Of a stretch of 40,066 nucleotides of DNA, positions 23,967-32,119 are shown in pieces; position 1 is the stretch's first letter; the number at the start of each line of letters is the position of its first letter. The notes beneath the pieces were generated by a model. It saw only the letters and a program-made list of their open reading frames with translations. It was not told where the DNA came from and did not search any database. This DNA comes from Actinomycetota bacterium (GTDB taxonomy: Bacteria > Actinomycetota > Actinomycetes > Actinomycetales > Microbacteriaceae), in the NCBI GenBank assembly GCA_030840335.1, contig JAUZFR010000163.1, positions 1 through 40,066 of the forward strand, read 5' to 3'. Both the position numbers and the translations under genes were made by a program.

Positions 23967-23990
23967 GGCAGCACCAGCGTCACGGCACCA
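23957..23990. repeat. 17-bp tandem repeat (16 of 17 identical) at the GH4/aldolase junction
   Basis: CCAGCGTCACGGCA occurs at 23957-23970 and again at 23974-23987, followed by GCA and CCA. One copy holds the GH4 stop, the other the aldolase GTG start. A single copy would give a GTGA stop-start overlap, the same pattern as at 16581-16620. Confidence 0.95.
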
Positions 23991-25296
23991 GCATCGGCAC
24001 GGTGCCGCCGAGGCTCTCGGGAAGCAGATGCGCGTGCGCCTCGGTGAGCTCATCGCACAACGCCCAGATCTGCTCAGGGGTCAGCGTCGAAATCGCGTTC
24101 GGGTCGGCCAGAAGGGACTGCCGTACGAGCGTCGGATTACCGGTGCGCGCGGCTTCGACCGCCAACTCGGCGACCGACAGGTAGCTGCGGTTGAGCGCCG
24201 CCCCCTGACCCGGGATCGCGCCGACGGAGTGTGGAGTGACACCGCTCGCGTTCACGGTGCACGGAACTTCGACGACGGCGCCGTCCGGCAGGTTGTCGAT
24301 GTAGCCACGATTGACGACATTGCCGTGGATGATGCGGTCGATGTTGGTCAGGATCGAGTGGATGACGAGCGGCGCGTACTCCGTCGCATCCTCGCCGAGT
24401 TCCAGATCTTCACCGGCGTCCAGGGCGGCCTTCGCGGCCTCGAATTCGGCGACGTTCTCTTCACTGATGCCGACGTATTCGAGAGGCTTCAGCCGGTACC
24501 GTTCGATCTGTTCGTCTGAGCGAAGGAACCAGGAGAGGTACTCAGAGGAGTGTTCGCTCGTTTCGGTCGGGTAGAAGCCGACCCGGCGGAAGATCTCGAC
24601 GCGCACCCGACGAAGCAGCTCCGGATCCGATTCGATTGCCGCCCGCAGCTTCGGATACAGGTCCGCGCCATCCCGCGACCACTCCGTGAGCCAGGCCTGA
24701 TGATTCACCCCGGCCGCGCGGTAGTGCGTGCCTTCGAAGGGCACGCCGATGAGTTCGCAGAGATCAACGACGGTCCAGTAGACGCTGTGGCAGAGGCCGA
24801 CGACCTTCAGCTGTGGTGCCACGACCGACAGCCACCACACGTTCATCGCCATCGGGTTCGTGTAGTTGAGGAACCACGCTTCCGGACACAGCTCGAGCAT
24901 GTCGGCCGCGATTGCGGTGAGCACCGGGAAGGTGCGGAGGGCACGGAACACTCCGCCGACGCCGGTCGTGTCACCGATCGTCTGCCGGAGACCCGCCCGC
25001 GCAGGCACCTCGAGATCGACAAGTGTGGCGGCGATGCCGCCGACCTGCATCATGTTGACCACGAAGTCGGCGCCGGTGAGTGCCTCGCGCCGGTCGAGTG
25101 TGGCCACAACATCCAGTGGTCGCCCGAATCGTCTCGACACCTGCAGCGCGGTGCCCTCGGCGACCCGCAGCCGCTCGGGGTCGATGTCATGCAACACCAG
25201 ACGCAACCGGGGAAGGTCTTCGAACTTCAGAAGATCGGTTATGAGCTGGCGCGTGAACACCACGCTGCCTGCTCCAAGGAAGACGACCTGTGTCAT
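23980..25296 (-). CDS. Glycoside hydrolase family 4 (alpha-galactosidase-like)
   Basis: A 438-residue NAD+ and Mn2+-dependent glycosidase. The Rossmann opening is VVFLGAGSVVFTRQLITDL. GDTTGVGGVFRALRTFPV, NYTNPMAMN, GLCHSV (Cys169-His170) and GVNHQAWL (Asn198-His199) are the family's nucleotide-, substrate- and metal-binding blocks. The CHSV form is typical of the MelA alpha-galactosidase and alpha-glucuronidase branch, not the CNxP form of 6-phospho-glycosidases, so an unphosphorylated alpha-linked sugar delivered by an ABC importer is expected. GH4 works by oxidation at C3 and elimination. It leads an operon with the aldolase and is divergent from a DeoR regulator. Alternatives are an alpha-N-acetylgalactosaminide or glucuronide substrate. 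Confidence 0.88.
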   Translation of the reverse strand: MTQVVFLGAGSVVFTRQLITDLLKFEDLPRLRLVLHDIDPERLRVAEGTALQVSRRFGRPLDVVATLDRREALTGADFVVNMMQVGGIAATLVDLEVPARAGLRQTIGDTTGVGGVFRALRTFPVLTAIAADMLELCPEAWFLNYTNPMAMNVWWLSVVAPQLKVVGLCHSVYWTVVDLCELIGVPFEGTHYRAAGVNHQAWLTEWSRDGADLYPKLRAAIESDPELLRRVRVEIFRRVGFYPTETSEHSSEYLSWFLRSDEQIERYRLKPLEYVGISEENVAEFEAAKAALDAGEDLELGEDATEYAPLVIHSILTNIDRIIHGNVVNRGYIDNLPDGAVVEVPCTVNASGVTPHSVGAIPGQGAALNRSYLSVAELAVEAARTGNPTLVRQSLLADPNAISTLTPEQIWALCDELTEAHAHLLPESLGGTVPMLVP

Positions 25297-25349
25297 GTGT
25301 CGATCTTGGGTGCGGATGCGCGAATCGCGCAAGTTATTGAGCGTTAAGT

Positions 25350-25376
25350 CGCTAAAGTGATCATTCTGGCTGATTG
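25350..25376. promoter_or_regulatory. Shared operator in the GH4/DeoR divergent promoter
   Basis: CGCTAAAGTGATCATTCTGG (25350-25369) runs directly into CTGATTG. It matches both sites at 21875-21931: the AGTGATCATT core of the first, and TCATTCTG-two bases-TGAT of the second. It lies about 50 bases from each divergent start codon, the right place for repression of GH4-aldolase and of the regulator's own gene. Confidence 0.75.
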
Positions 25377-25417
25377 GTTGGCCGCGAATCGCGAGGAGAG
25401 GGACCGAGGAGAGAGAC

Positions 25418-26248
25418 ATGGCTCGAGTGCAGGATGACCGCATGCTCCGTCATGCGGCCTCGGGCAAGCGGTCGCGACGGATGATCGAGATCGTCGAGCT
25501 CATTACCGCGCGCGGGTCGGTATCACTCGCGGACCTGTCGGATGCGCTTCACGTTTCGGCGGCGACCGTTCGCCGCGATCTGGCGGATCTCGAGTATCAG
25601 CGGCTGATCGTGCGCACCCACGGTGGCGCGACCGGCGTCGAGGCACGTACAGAGCTCCCCGTGACTCTGCGGGATTCGCAGTTTCAGGATGCCAAGCGGG
25701 CGATCGCGCGCAAGGTCGCCAGCCTCATCCCGCGCGAACGCCACGCGGTTGCACTCAGCGGCGGATCGACGACCGCGATCGTCGCGCGGGCGCTGTCCAA
25801 TCACTCGGAGCTGACGATCGTGACCAACTCACTCACGATCGCGAGTCTCGTCACCTCATTTCCTGGACTCAAGGTCATCATGACCGGCGGCCAGCTGCGA
25901 CACGAGTCGCTCGAGCTCGTGGGCGTGCTCGCCGAGAACACCTTCAACGCGATCAATGTCGGCACGGCAATTCTCGGCACCGACGGGATCAGTGCCGCCG
26001 GTGGCGTCACCACCCACGACGAGACCGAGGCGCGCACCAATAACGCCATGGTCACGCACGCTCAGCGGGCGGTCGTCGTGACCGACGGCTCCAAGGTCGG
26101 ACGGATCGCGCTGGCGAAGGTCGCGGACATCCAGCAGATCGACCTGCTCATCACCGACGACAGCGCCGACCCTGCCGAGCTCGAGCGCATCGCGGCGCTG
26201 GGCATCGAAGTGCAGGTCGTGACGGTCGGGCGCGGCCTCGGCACCTGA
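25418..26248 (+). CDS. DeoR/GlpR-family transcriptional regulator
   Basis: A 276-residue regulator. The winged helix is near residues 18-70: RMIEIVELITARGSVSLADL, DALHVSAATVRRDLADLE and LIVRTHGGA, all canonical DeoR. The sensor domain shows HAVALSGGSTTAIVARAL, TIVTNSLTIASLV, VIMTGGQLRHESLELVG, GTDGISAAGGVTT and VVVTDGSKVGRIAL, the sugar-phosphate pocket. An eight-residue-plus N-terminal extension precedes the HTH. GGAG lies a few bases ahead of the ATG. Divergent from GH4-aldolase, and its likely operator recurs in front of the SIS operon and amidohydrolase, so it probably governs all of them, induced by a pathway intermediate such as tagatose-6-phosphate (inference). Confidence 0.9.
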   Translation: MARVQDDRMLRHAASGKRSRRMIEIVELITARGSVSLADLSDALHVSAATVRRDLADLEYQRLIVRTHGGATGVEARTELPVTLRDSQFQDAKRAIARKVASLIPRERHAVALSGGSTTAIVARALSNHSELTIVTNSLTIASLVTSFPGLKVIMTGGQLRHESLELVGVLAENTFNAINVGTAILGTDGISAAGGVTTHDETEARTNNAMVTHAQRAVVVTDGSKVGRIALAKVADIQQIDLLITDDSADPAELERIAALGIEVQVVTVGRGLGT

Positions 26249-26261
26249 CCCCATTCCCCTT

Positions 26262-26355
26262 TGCATAACTCAGGCAATCCTTGCGTCCGCAGCTCCTGCG
26301 CCGCGCGTTCCCGCGCCGCGAGACGCGCGCGCGAGAGATCTGCCTGAGTTATGCA
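26262..26355. repeat. 94-bp element with perfect 15-bp inverted ends; possible terminator or small mobile repeat
   Basis: TGCATAACTCAGGCA at 26262-26276 is mirrored exactly as TGCCTGAGTTATGCA at 26341-26355, with 64 GC-rich bases between. A nested stem CGCGCGT/ACGCGCG lies in the middle. It fills the gap between the convergent DeoR gene and the ABC permease operon, so it could end both transcripts. The AT-containing, perfectly matched tips also resemble a REP- or MITE-like repeat. No second copy was noticed in this window. Confidence 0.8.
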
Positions 26356-26384
26356 CCACCTAAGGGATGGAGGGGAGGGAGGAC

Positions 26385-27272
26385 CTACTTGACCGCGCCG
26401 GCCGTCATCCCGCCGATGAGGTGCTTCTCGATGAGCGCGAACAGGATGACCACGGGCACGATCGCAATCAGCGACGCCGCAAACAACTGCGACCAGTTCT
26501 GTTGGTAGGCCGTGACATACGAGTTCACCCCCACCGTGAGCGGCTTGAGCGAATCATCCTGAATGAGGGTCAGCGCAACCACGTACTCGTTCCAGGCCGC
26601 AATGAACGTGAACGTCACCGCCGTCACGACACCGGGCAAAGTGAGCGGCAGCATGATCCGGATCATCGTTCCGAATCGGCCGCTCCCATCGATGGATGCG
26701 GCCTCCTCGATCTCCTTCGGAATGGCGGCAAAGAAGCCCTGCAGAATCCAGAGCGCGAAGGCAATGTTGAACGCCGCATCCGTCAGGATCAGCGCGGTGT
26801 ACGTGTTGATGAGACCGAAGTCGTAGAACTCGCGATAGATACCGACCACCAGGCTCGTCGGCGCGAACATCTGCGTGATCACGATCAGCCCGAGGAAGGC
26901 CAGCCGACCGCGGAACGTGAAGCGCGCAGTGAAGTACGCCGCCGGAATCGCCACAAGGATGACGATGATGGTCGAGCAGATCGCGACGATCAGGGAGGTC
27001 TTCAGCCAATTCTGGAAGGCCGGATCAGACACCACCTCTCCGAATGCGGCGGGCGTCCACGTCTTCGGCAGGAACGTCGGCGGCGACGCGAGCACCTCAC
27101 CGCTCGGTCGGAGCGCATCCAGCAGCATCACCAGGTACGGCGCGATGAAGACGAGAAGCACAACGAATCCGGCGAGCGGCAGCACAAACCGGCGAGCGTT
27201 GCGCCAGCCCTTCGGGCGGCGTGTGGCAATCGTGCGGGGCGGGGAAGCCGCGCGCAGGGCCGAGGTCGTCAT
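26385..27272 (-). CDS. ABC sugar transporter permease (MalG type), second importer
   Basis: A 295-residue CUT1 permease. A basic N-terminal tail precedes FVLPLAGFVVLLVFIAPYLVML; six helices are expected. SGEVLASPPTFLPKTWTPAAF is the conserved periplasmic stretch of MalG-like proteins, and the ATPase-docking loop is EEAASIDGSGRFGTMIRIMLP. The C-terminus KHLIGGMTAGAVK is typical. Its ATG overlaps the upstream permease stop as ATGA. It belongs to a three-gene importer unit that ends here, facing the 94-bp inverted-repeat element. As with the first importer, no ATPase gene is nearby. Confidence 0.93.
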   Translation of the reverse strand: MTTSALRAASPPRTIATRRPKGWRNARRFVLPLAGFVVLLVFIAPYLVMLLDALRPSGEVLASPPTFLPKTWTPAAFGEVVSDPAFQNWLKTSLIVAICSTIIVILVAIPAAYFTARFTFRGRLAFLGLIVITQMFAPTSLVVGIYREFYDFGLINTYTALILTDAAFNIAFALWILQGFFAAIPKEIEEAASIDGSGRFGTMIRIMLPLTLPGVVTAVTFTFIAAWNEYVVALTLIQDDSLKPLTVGVNSYVTAYQQNWSQLFAASLIAIVPVVILFALIEKHLIGGMTAGAVK

Positions 27273-28219
27273 GCTTTCGTCGCCTCTCTCCAGCCGACGA
27301 AGCGCAGATACACGCCGACGGCAATGAGGATGATCAGCACATTGAACAGACCGGCCGACGCGGCGAGACCGACGTCGTGTTGCGAGCTCTTGAACGCGAG
27401 CTTGTACATATAGGTGATGAGCGTGTCGTTGCCGAACCCGGGGTTGGACCCGTTCAGAATCCAGATGACCGGGAACGAGTTGAACACGTAGATCATGTTC
27501 AGCACGACGCCGATCAGGATGGCCGGTCGCAGCAGCGGCAGCGTGATGTCGCGATAGGTGCGCCACGCGCCGGCACCGTCGATGCGGGCGGCCTCGTAGA
27601 CATCCGTCGGGATGGCGTTGAGCCCGGCGACGAAGAGGTACGCGGTGAACGGGATGGAGACGAACACACCGACAGCAATCATCGACGGCATGGTGAACGC
27701 GGGGTCACCGAGCCAGTCGACCGGCTTGTGGATGATGCCGAGACCCATAAGGAACTGGTTGATGATGCCGTGGTAATAGTCGAACATCAGCCGGAACAGC
27801 TGGCTCGTGATGACCAGCGCCGATGCCCACGGCACGATGACCGCCCAGCGCACGAACCGGCGGCCGAAGAACTCCTTCGACAGGAACTGCGCGAGCGCGA
27901 GGCCGACCAGAATGGTGAGAACGACGACCGCGGCAACCCAGACCGTCGTGTTCCAAACCACCTGGCCGAGATCGGGGCTGGTCAGAAAGTTCGTGTAGTT
28001 GGTGAACCCCGCCGGCCCTTTGCGCAGGCCGACGATGTCATAGGTGTTGAAAGATGTCGCCACCAGCGTGATCGCCGGATAGACGACGACCCCGAGAATC
28101 AGGATGAGCGCCGGCCCGAGCCAGAGCAGCGCCTCCCACGCGCGTGCGGTGCCGGGGGTGCGGCGGCGACGCCGGGGCGTGCTCCTTGCGGGAACACGCC
28201 CCGTCGTCGCGATAGCCAT
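27269..28219 (-). CDS. ABC sugar transporter permease (MalF/UgpA type), second importer
   Basis: A 316-residue permease with a basic tail (PARSTPRRRRRTPG) before helix 1 (ALLWLGPALILILGVVVYPAI). The FNTYDIVGLRKGPAGFTNY segment and the EAA loop YEAARIDGAGAWRTYRDITLP identify the CUT1 class. It starts five bases after the stop of its binding-protein gene and overlaps the next permease, so the three genes form one tightly coupled unit. Substrate unknown. Confidence 0.93.
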   Translation of the reverse strand: MAIATTGRVPARSTPRRRRRTPGTARAWEALLWLGPALILILGVVVYPAITLVATSFNTYDIVGLRKGPAGFTNYTNFLTSPDLGQVVWNTTVWVAAVVVLTILVGLALAQFLSKEFFGRRFVRWAVIVPWASALVITSQLFRLMFDYYHGIINQFLMGLGIIHKPVDWLGDPAFTMPSMIAVGVFVSIPFTAYLFVAGLNAIPTDVYEAARIDGAGAWRTYRDITLPLLRPAILIGVVLNMIYVFNSFPVIWILNGSNPGFGNDTLITYMYKLAFKSSQHDVGLAASAGLFNVLIILIAVGVYLRFVGWREATKA

Positions 28220-28224
28220 GCGCC

Positions 28225-29484
28225 TTATTTTCCTGCCTCTGCCTGCGCCTGCAGGTCATCGAGGAACTTCTTCGGGTCGCCATTCTTGGCCACGGCGAGA
28301 CCGATGTTCTGCTTGATGGTGAGGGCGATCTTGTCCCACTCGGGGTCGTCCGTCGGAGTGAGGTGGATGTTCGGCAGAGTGTCGAGGTACACCTTCAGCT
28401 TCGGGTCGGAACCGAACACCTTGAGGCCCGAGGTCGTGACAGGCAGGAAGCCTTCTGCTTTGATCCAGGTGTTGATCTCGTCCGGCGAGTAGTAGAGCTT
28501 GTAGAAGGCCTTGACGGCATCCTGGTTGCCCTTCTTCTTGAACGACATCAGGTAGTCAGTCACGCCGTAGGTCTGCGGGGCAGCACCGTCGCCCGATGGC
28601 ATGGGGGCGATCGCGTACTTGACGCCCTTGAACTGGGTGTCGAGCGCTCCCTGGAGCGGCGAGAATCCGACGACCATTCCGGCCTTGCCCTGCTCGAACA
28701 GCGAGAACGCGCCATCCGTGCGGTTGGTGTGGCCGGGGTTGTTCTGGGTGACACCCTCGGTGACCGAGAGGGACTTCATGTACTCGAGCGTTTTGATGTT
28801 CTCAGGCGAGTTGAGCGTCCACTTGCCGTCCTTCTTGAAGTCGCCACCGTTGTTGAACAGCCAGATCGCGAACTCGGCCTGGGCTTCCTCCGGGCCGAGC
28901 GGCTGCGCGTAACCAATGCTGCCGCCGCCGAGTGCCGTGACCTTCTTGGCATCGGCCGTGAAGTCATCCCAGGTCGTCGGCGGGGCGGTGATGCCCGCCT
29001 TCGTGAACAGGTCTGTGTTGTAGAACAGCGCACGTGCCGACGACAGGTCGGGCATGCCGTAGAACTTGCCCTTGTACGTGCCGCTCTTGACGAACGCCGG
29101 AATGATGTCTGCCTTCGTTGCGGCGGGCAGCACCTCATCCGAGTTGTAGAGAAGACCATCGGCCGCGTAGCTCGCGTAGGCGTTCTCGTTCAGGATGTCG
29201 GGAACATTGCCGCTCTGCACCATGGTGCTCGACTGCTGGTCGAGGTCATTCCATTCGATGATCTGGAGGTTGAGCTTGATACCGGTGGTCTTCTCGTACT
29301 TGGTGGCAAATGCCTTCCAGAACGGACCGGTGTTGGCCTTGCTGTAGTCGGCGATGACTACCTTGATCGACTTGACGGAGCCACTGGTCGACGTGCTCGG
29401 AGCCGAAGCCCCACACGAGGCGAGCGTCAGTGACGCGACCGTTGCGGCTGCGAGTATCGCACCCAATCGCAGGGATTTCTTCAT
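28225..29484 (-). CDS. ABC transporter sugar-binding lipoprotein, second importer
   Basis: A 419-residue family 1 solute-binding protein. The signal peptide MKKSLRLGAILAAATVASLTLASCG ends in a lipobox, with the Cys acylated. The mature protein has IEWNDLDQQSSTMVQSGNVPDI, FYGMPDLSSARALFYNTDLF and FSLFEQGKAGMVVGFSPLQG, typical of the maltose/oligosaccharide cluster. ATG 29484 has GAGGA seven bases upstream. It is the first gene of the importer unit, behind a recognisable promoter (TTGACG/CAGGCT) and a possible ROK operator. The ROK repressor gene lies immediately upstream on the same strand and is the likely regulator. Confidence 0.93.
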   Translation of the reverse strand: MKKSLRLGAILAAATVASLTLASCGASAPSTSTSGSVKSIKVVIADYSKANTGPFWKAFATKYEKTTGIKLNLQIIEWNDLDQQSSTMVQSGNVPDILNENAYASYAADGLLYNSDEVLPAATKADIIPAFVKSGTYKGKFYGMPDLSSARALFYNTDLFTKAGITAPPTTWDDFTADAKKVTALGGGSIGYAQPLGPEEAQAEFAIWLFNNGGDFKKDGKWTLNSPENIKTLEYMKSLSVTEGVTQNNPGHTNRTDGAFSLFEQGKAGMVVGFSPLQGALDTQFKGVKYAIAPMPSGDGAAPQTYGVTDYLMSFKKKGNQDAVKAFYKLYYSPDEINTWIKAEGFLPVTTSGLKVFGSDPKLKVYLDTLPNIHLTPTDDPEWDKIALTIKQNIGLAVAKNGDPKKFLDDLQAQAEAGK

Positions 29485-29564
29485 GGACTTCCTCAATCTT
29501 GGGATAGGGACCGCCACTCGGCCAGGGATACCAGCGGGGCAAAACGTGTGAAGCGGACTCCTGT

Positions 29565-29614
29565 AGCCTGTCGCCAAAACGGAGTTACGTCAAGACCCCT
29601 AACAAACTTGTAAC
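29565..29614 (-). promoter_or_regulatory. Promoter and possible ROK operator of the second importer
   Basis: On the minus strand: TTGACG (29588-29593), 17 bases, CAGGCT (29565-29570), a good actinobacterial -35/-10 pair. Just upstream of the -35 is TTACAAGTTTGTTA (within 29600-29614), with an ACAA/TTGT inverted core like those bound by ROK repressors. The adjacent ROK gene makes this a natural target. Confidence 0.6.
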
Positions 29615-29678
29615 ATGCCGATAACACTGGGCGCGGTATCACCGCTCCGCGGTGTTGCGCCGGTCGACTGCCCGTATC

Positions 29679-30899
29679 TCAGGAGAAACCGAGTTGGCGG
29701 GACAACACCGCAACGGCCGCACCACGCATCACGATGTCTGGTCCGAGGGTGGTCATGCGCAGCACGAGGTCGCCGTGGAACTCGCGCATCGTTCGGGCGC
29801 GCAGGGTCTCGATTGTGGCCTCGGCCAGCGGTCCGTCGAGCAGTTCAACCGGCCCGCTCAGAACGATCTCGGCCAGATTCAGCGCCCCGACGACCGGTGC
29901 AAGAGCGATCCCAAGACGCGTACCCGCCTGAGACAGGATGTGCTCGCGCTCGGCTTCGTTGGTCGCGGTCGCCAGGCGCGCATCCAGTCTCGGTGTTGCG
30001 AGCCAGGTTTCGAGACAGCCGCGCTTTCCACAGCTGCACTCGTCGCCGCCATCCGTTCCGACGACCACGTGCCCAATCTCGCCGGCCGCGAACCGACTGC
30101 CGAAGAGTGGACTTCCGCCGAGCAGCAGCCCTGCGCCGACGCCGTGACCGACCTTGATGAGCATCATGTCGCTGTTCGCGCCACCGAAGCTGTGCTCCGC
30201 GAGCACTGCCGCATTCGCGTCGTTGACCACGACCACCGGAATCTGGAACTCGGCCTCGAGCATCCCCTGGAGCGGCTCACTCGTCCAGCCGAGGTTGGGA
30301 GCGGAAAGCACAACACCCGCAAGGTCGACGACACCGGGCGACCCGACGCCGAGGCCCAGAAGCGGCGCAGTCGACATCCCGATCAGGGTAGCCGCGAGGT
30401 CGCGAACCTTCGTCGCGGCTTCGGTACCCGTACTCCCCGTCAGCGGGATCTCGGCTCTCTGCAGAACCCGGCCGTCGAGATCGAGAACCGCGCCGCGGAA
30501 GACTTCGTAGGCGCTCAGGTCGAGGCCGACGATCTGGAATCGTCCGCGGTCGATATCGATGAGCGTCGCCGGTTTGCCCGGGCCGCCGATCTCGCGCTGG
30601 CCCTTTTCGACGATGAGGCCCTCAGCCATGAGCCCGGAAACGAGCTCGGAAACCGTCACACGAGTGAGCCCGGTCGCGCGGGCGACATCGGCGCGGCTTT
30701 GTTCGCCCCCGCCGTAGAGCGTCTGCAGAACGAGGGAGCGGTTGTGCCCGCGCGCCTGTTCGGGCAGCACCTTGCGGTCAGGTCTGAGGGTGCGCCCGGA
30801 TGAGAAACCGCCGCTTTTGGGCGGAGCGAAAGTCGGAGCGAAAGTCGGCGCAGCGGGGGGCACCGGCGCAGGTTCCGGAAGTTCGTCGATTGCACTCAT
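29679..30899 (-). CDS. ROK-family transcriptional regulator (NagC/XylR type)
   Basis: A 406-residue protein. A Pro/Ala-rich N-terminal tail (about 45 residues) with APTFAPTFAPP leads to a winged helix at about 50-110 (HNRSLVLQTLYGGGEQSRADVARATGLTR region, VTVSELVSGLMAEGLIV). The ROK sugar-binding domain follows: LGVGSPGVVD, VVVNDANAAVLAE, GHGVGAGLLL, GEIGHVVVG, and an intact zinc motif ECSCGKRGCLE. The DIGGT-type ATP site is degenerate (GLDLSAYEVFRG), as expected for a repressor rather than a kinase. It lies 11 bases after the MFS gene, so the two are probably co-transcribed, and just upstream of the second ABC importer. Likely effector: a sugar carried by that importer. Longer readings are antisense/out-of-frame within the MFS gene. 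Confidence 0.88.
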   Translation of the reverse strand: MSAIDELPEPAPVPPAAPTFAPTFAPPKSGGFSSGRTLRPDRKVLPEQARGHNRSLVLQTLYGGGEQSRADVARATGLTRVTVSELVSGLMAEGLIVEKGQREIGGPGKPATLIDIDRGRFQIVGLDLSAYEVFRGAVLDLDGRVLQRAEIPLTGSTGTEAATKVRDLAATLIGMSTAPLLGLGVGSPGVVDLAGVVLSAPNLGWTSEPLQGMLEAEFQIPVVVVNDANAAVLAEHSFGGANSDMMLIKVGHGVGAGLLLGGSPLFGSRFAAGEIGHVVVGTDGGDECSCGKRGCLETWLATPRLDARLATATNEAEREHILSQAGTRLGIALAPVVGALNLAEIVLSGPVELLDGPLAEATIETLRARTMREFHGDLVLRMTTLGPDIVMRGAAVAVLSRQLGFS

Positions 30900-30910
30900 T
30901 GGGTCGTATG

Positions 30911-32119
30911 TTATCGGCGTGAGCGTCGGCGCAGCCAGACATCCGACGCCGCGATGAATGCGAGCGCGACGACCGTGAGGGCGACATCCGCAAAAGGCAG
31001 GGTGCGCAGGCCAAAATTGTCGAGCAGGATGCCGCCGATGAGCGCTCCCCCACCGATTCCCACGTTGAAGGCGGTGGTCTGCAGAGCCGCGGCTGTGTCG
31101 CGAACCCGAGCGGATGCGGCGTGCAGCATCCGAGTCTGAAGCATCGCCGGACCGCCGCCAAACGCAACACCCCAGACGACGACCATCGCGATGACGACGA
31201 TCGGGTTGTTCGTGAAGAGCGCAAGAACGAACACCGAGACCCCGACCAGCGCGAACGAGACGAGCAGTCCGGCCCGCGGATAGCGATCGGCGACGAATCC
31301 GGCAAGCACGAGCCCGATGGCGCCTGCGCCTCCGTACAGCAGAAGCATTCCCGGTACGGCGGCCTCGTCGAACCCGGTGACCTGGATCAGATACGGCGCG
31401 ATATACGTGTAGAACACGTTTTGGGCGACCATCAGGGCCACAATGATCACGCTGATCACCACCACGACGGGCAGGCTGCGGTCTTTGCGCCGTGGCAACG
31501 GAATCTCGCCGGTCAGAAGCTTCACTCGATGGTCGACCGCGGGCAGGTACCGCACCACGAGAAGGGCCAGGATGACAATGAGAAACGCCATAAAGACGAA
31601 GGCGAGACGCCAGCCGAGTGCGTGACCGACGGCGGTTCCGACGGGCACGCCGAGCACGAATGCCGCTGTGCCTCCGCTGGCCGTGATGGCAATTGCGCGA
31701 CCGAGCTGGCGCTTCGGCACGAGGTGGGCGGCGTACGCGCCGACAACCGCCCAGAACAGCCCATGGGCGAGACCGCCGATGATTCTGGCGACCACGAGAA
31801 TCTCGTAACTGGGTGCGATCGCGGCGAGCACCGCCCCGAGTGCGATGACCACGAGCACGACGACGACGAGTGTCTTTCGCGAGAAGTTGCGGGTCAGCGC
31901 GGCGAGAGGAGTCGTCGAGATGACGACCGTCGCCGCAAAAATCGTGACCAGCAGGCCGACCTGCGACTCCGAAACCTGATACTCGCGAGCCATCTCGGGC
32001 AACAGCCCGGTCGGGAGGAACTCGGTCGTGACCGACACGAAGATAGCGAGAGCGAGAGTGACGAGACCGACCCACGGAAACGGATGCGTCGGACCCTGAG
32101 GCTGAGCGGTCACTGACAC
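30911..32119 (-). CDS. MFS transporter, DHA1/AraJ-like sugar efflux type
   Basis: A 402-residue, 12-helix major facilitator. FVSVTTEFLPTGLLPEMA in helix 1 and the loop SRKTLVVVV match the AraJ/YdhP/Bcr-type branch, which includes sugar and drug exporters. ARIIGGLAHGLFWAVVGAYAA is helix 4, and GVPVGTAVGHALGWRLAFVF carries antiporter motif C. A basic loop in the centre divides the halves. It starts at GTG 32119 or GTG 32113; neither has a clear ribosome-binding site. Co-transcription with the ROK regulator suggests sugar or sugar-analogue efflux, but drug efflux is equally possible. The 135 bases between it and the beta-helix gene contain nothing I recognise. Confidence 0.85.
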   Translation of the reverse strand: MSVTAQPQGPTHPFPWVGLVTLALAIFVSVTTEFLPTGLLPEMAREYQVSESQVGLLVTIFAATVVISTTPLAALTRNFSRKTLVVVVLVVIALGAVLAAIAPSYEILVVARIIGGLAHGLFWAVVGAYAAHLVPKRQLGRAIAITASGGTAAFVLGVPVGTAVGHALGWRLAFVFMAFLIVILALLVVRYLPAVDHRVKLLTGEIPLPRRKDRSLPVVVVISVIIVALMVAQNVFYTYIAPYLIQVTGFDEAAVPGMLLLYGGAGAIGLVLAGFVADRYPRAGLLVSFALVGVSVFVLALFTNNPIVVIAMVVVWGVAFGGGPAMLQTRMLHAASARVRDTAAALQTTAFNVGIGGGALIGGILLDNFGLRTLPFADVALTVVALAFIAASDVWLRRRSRR

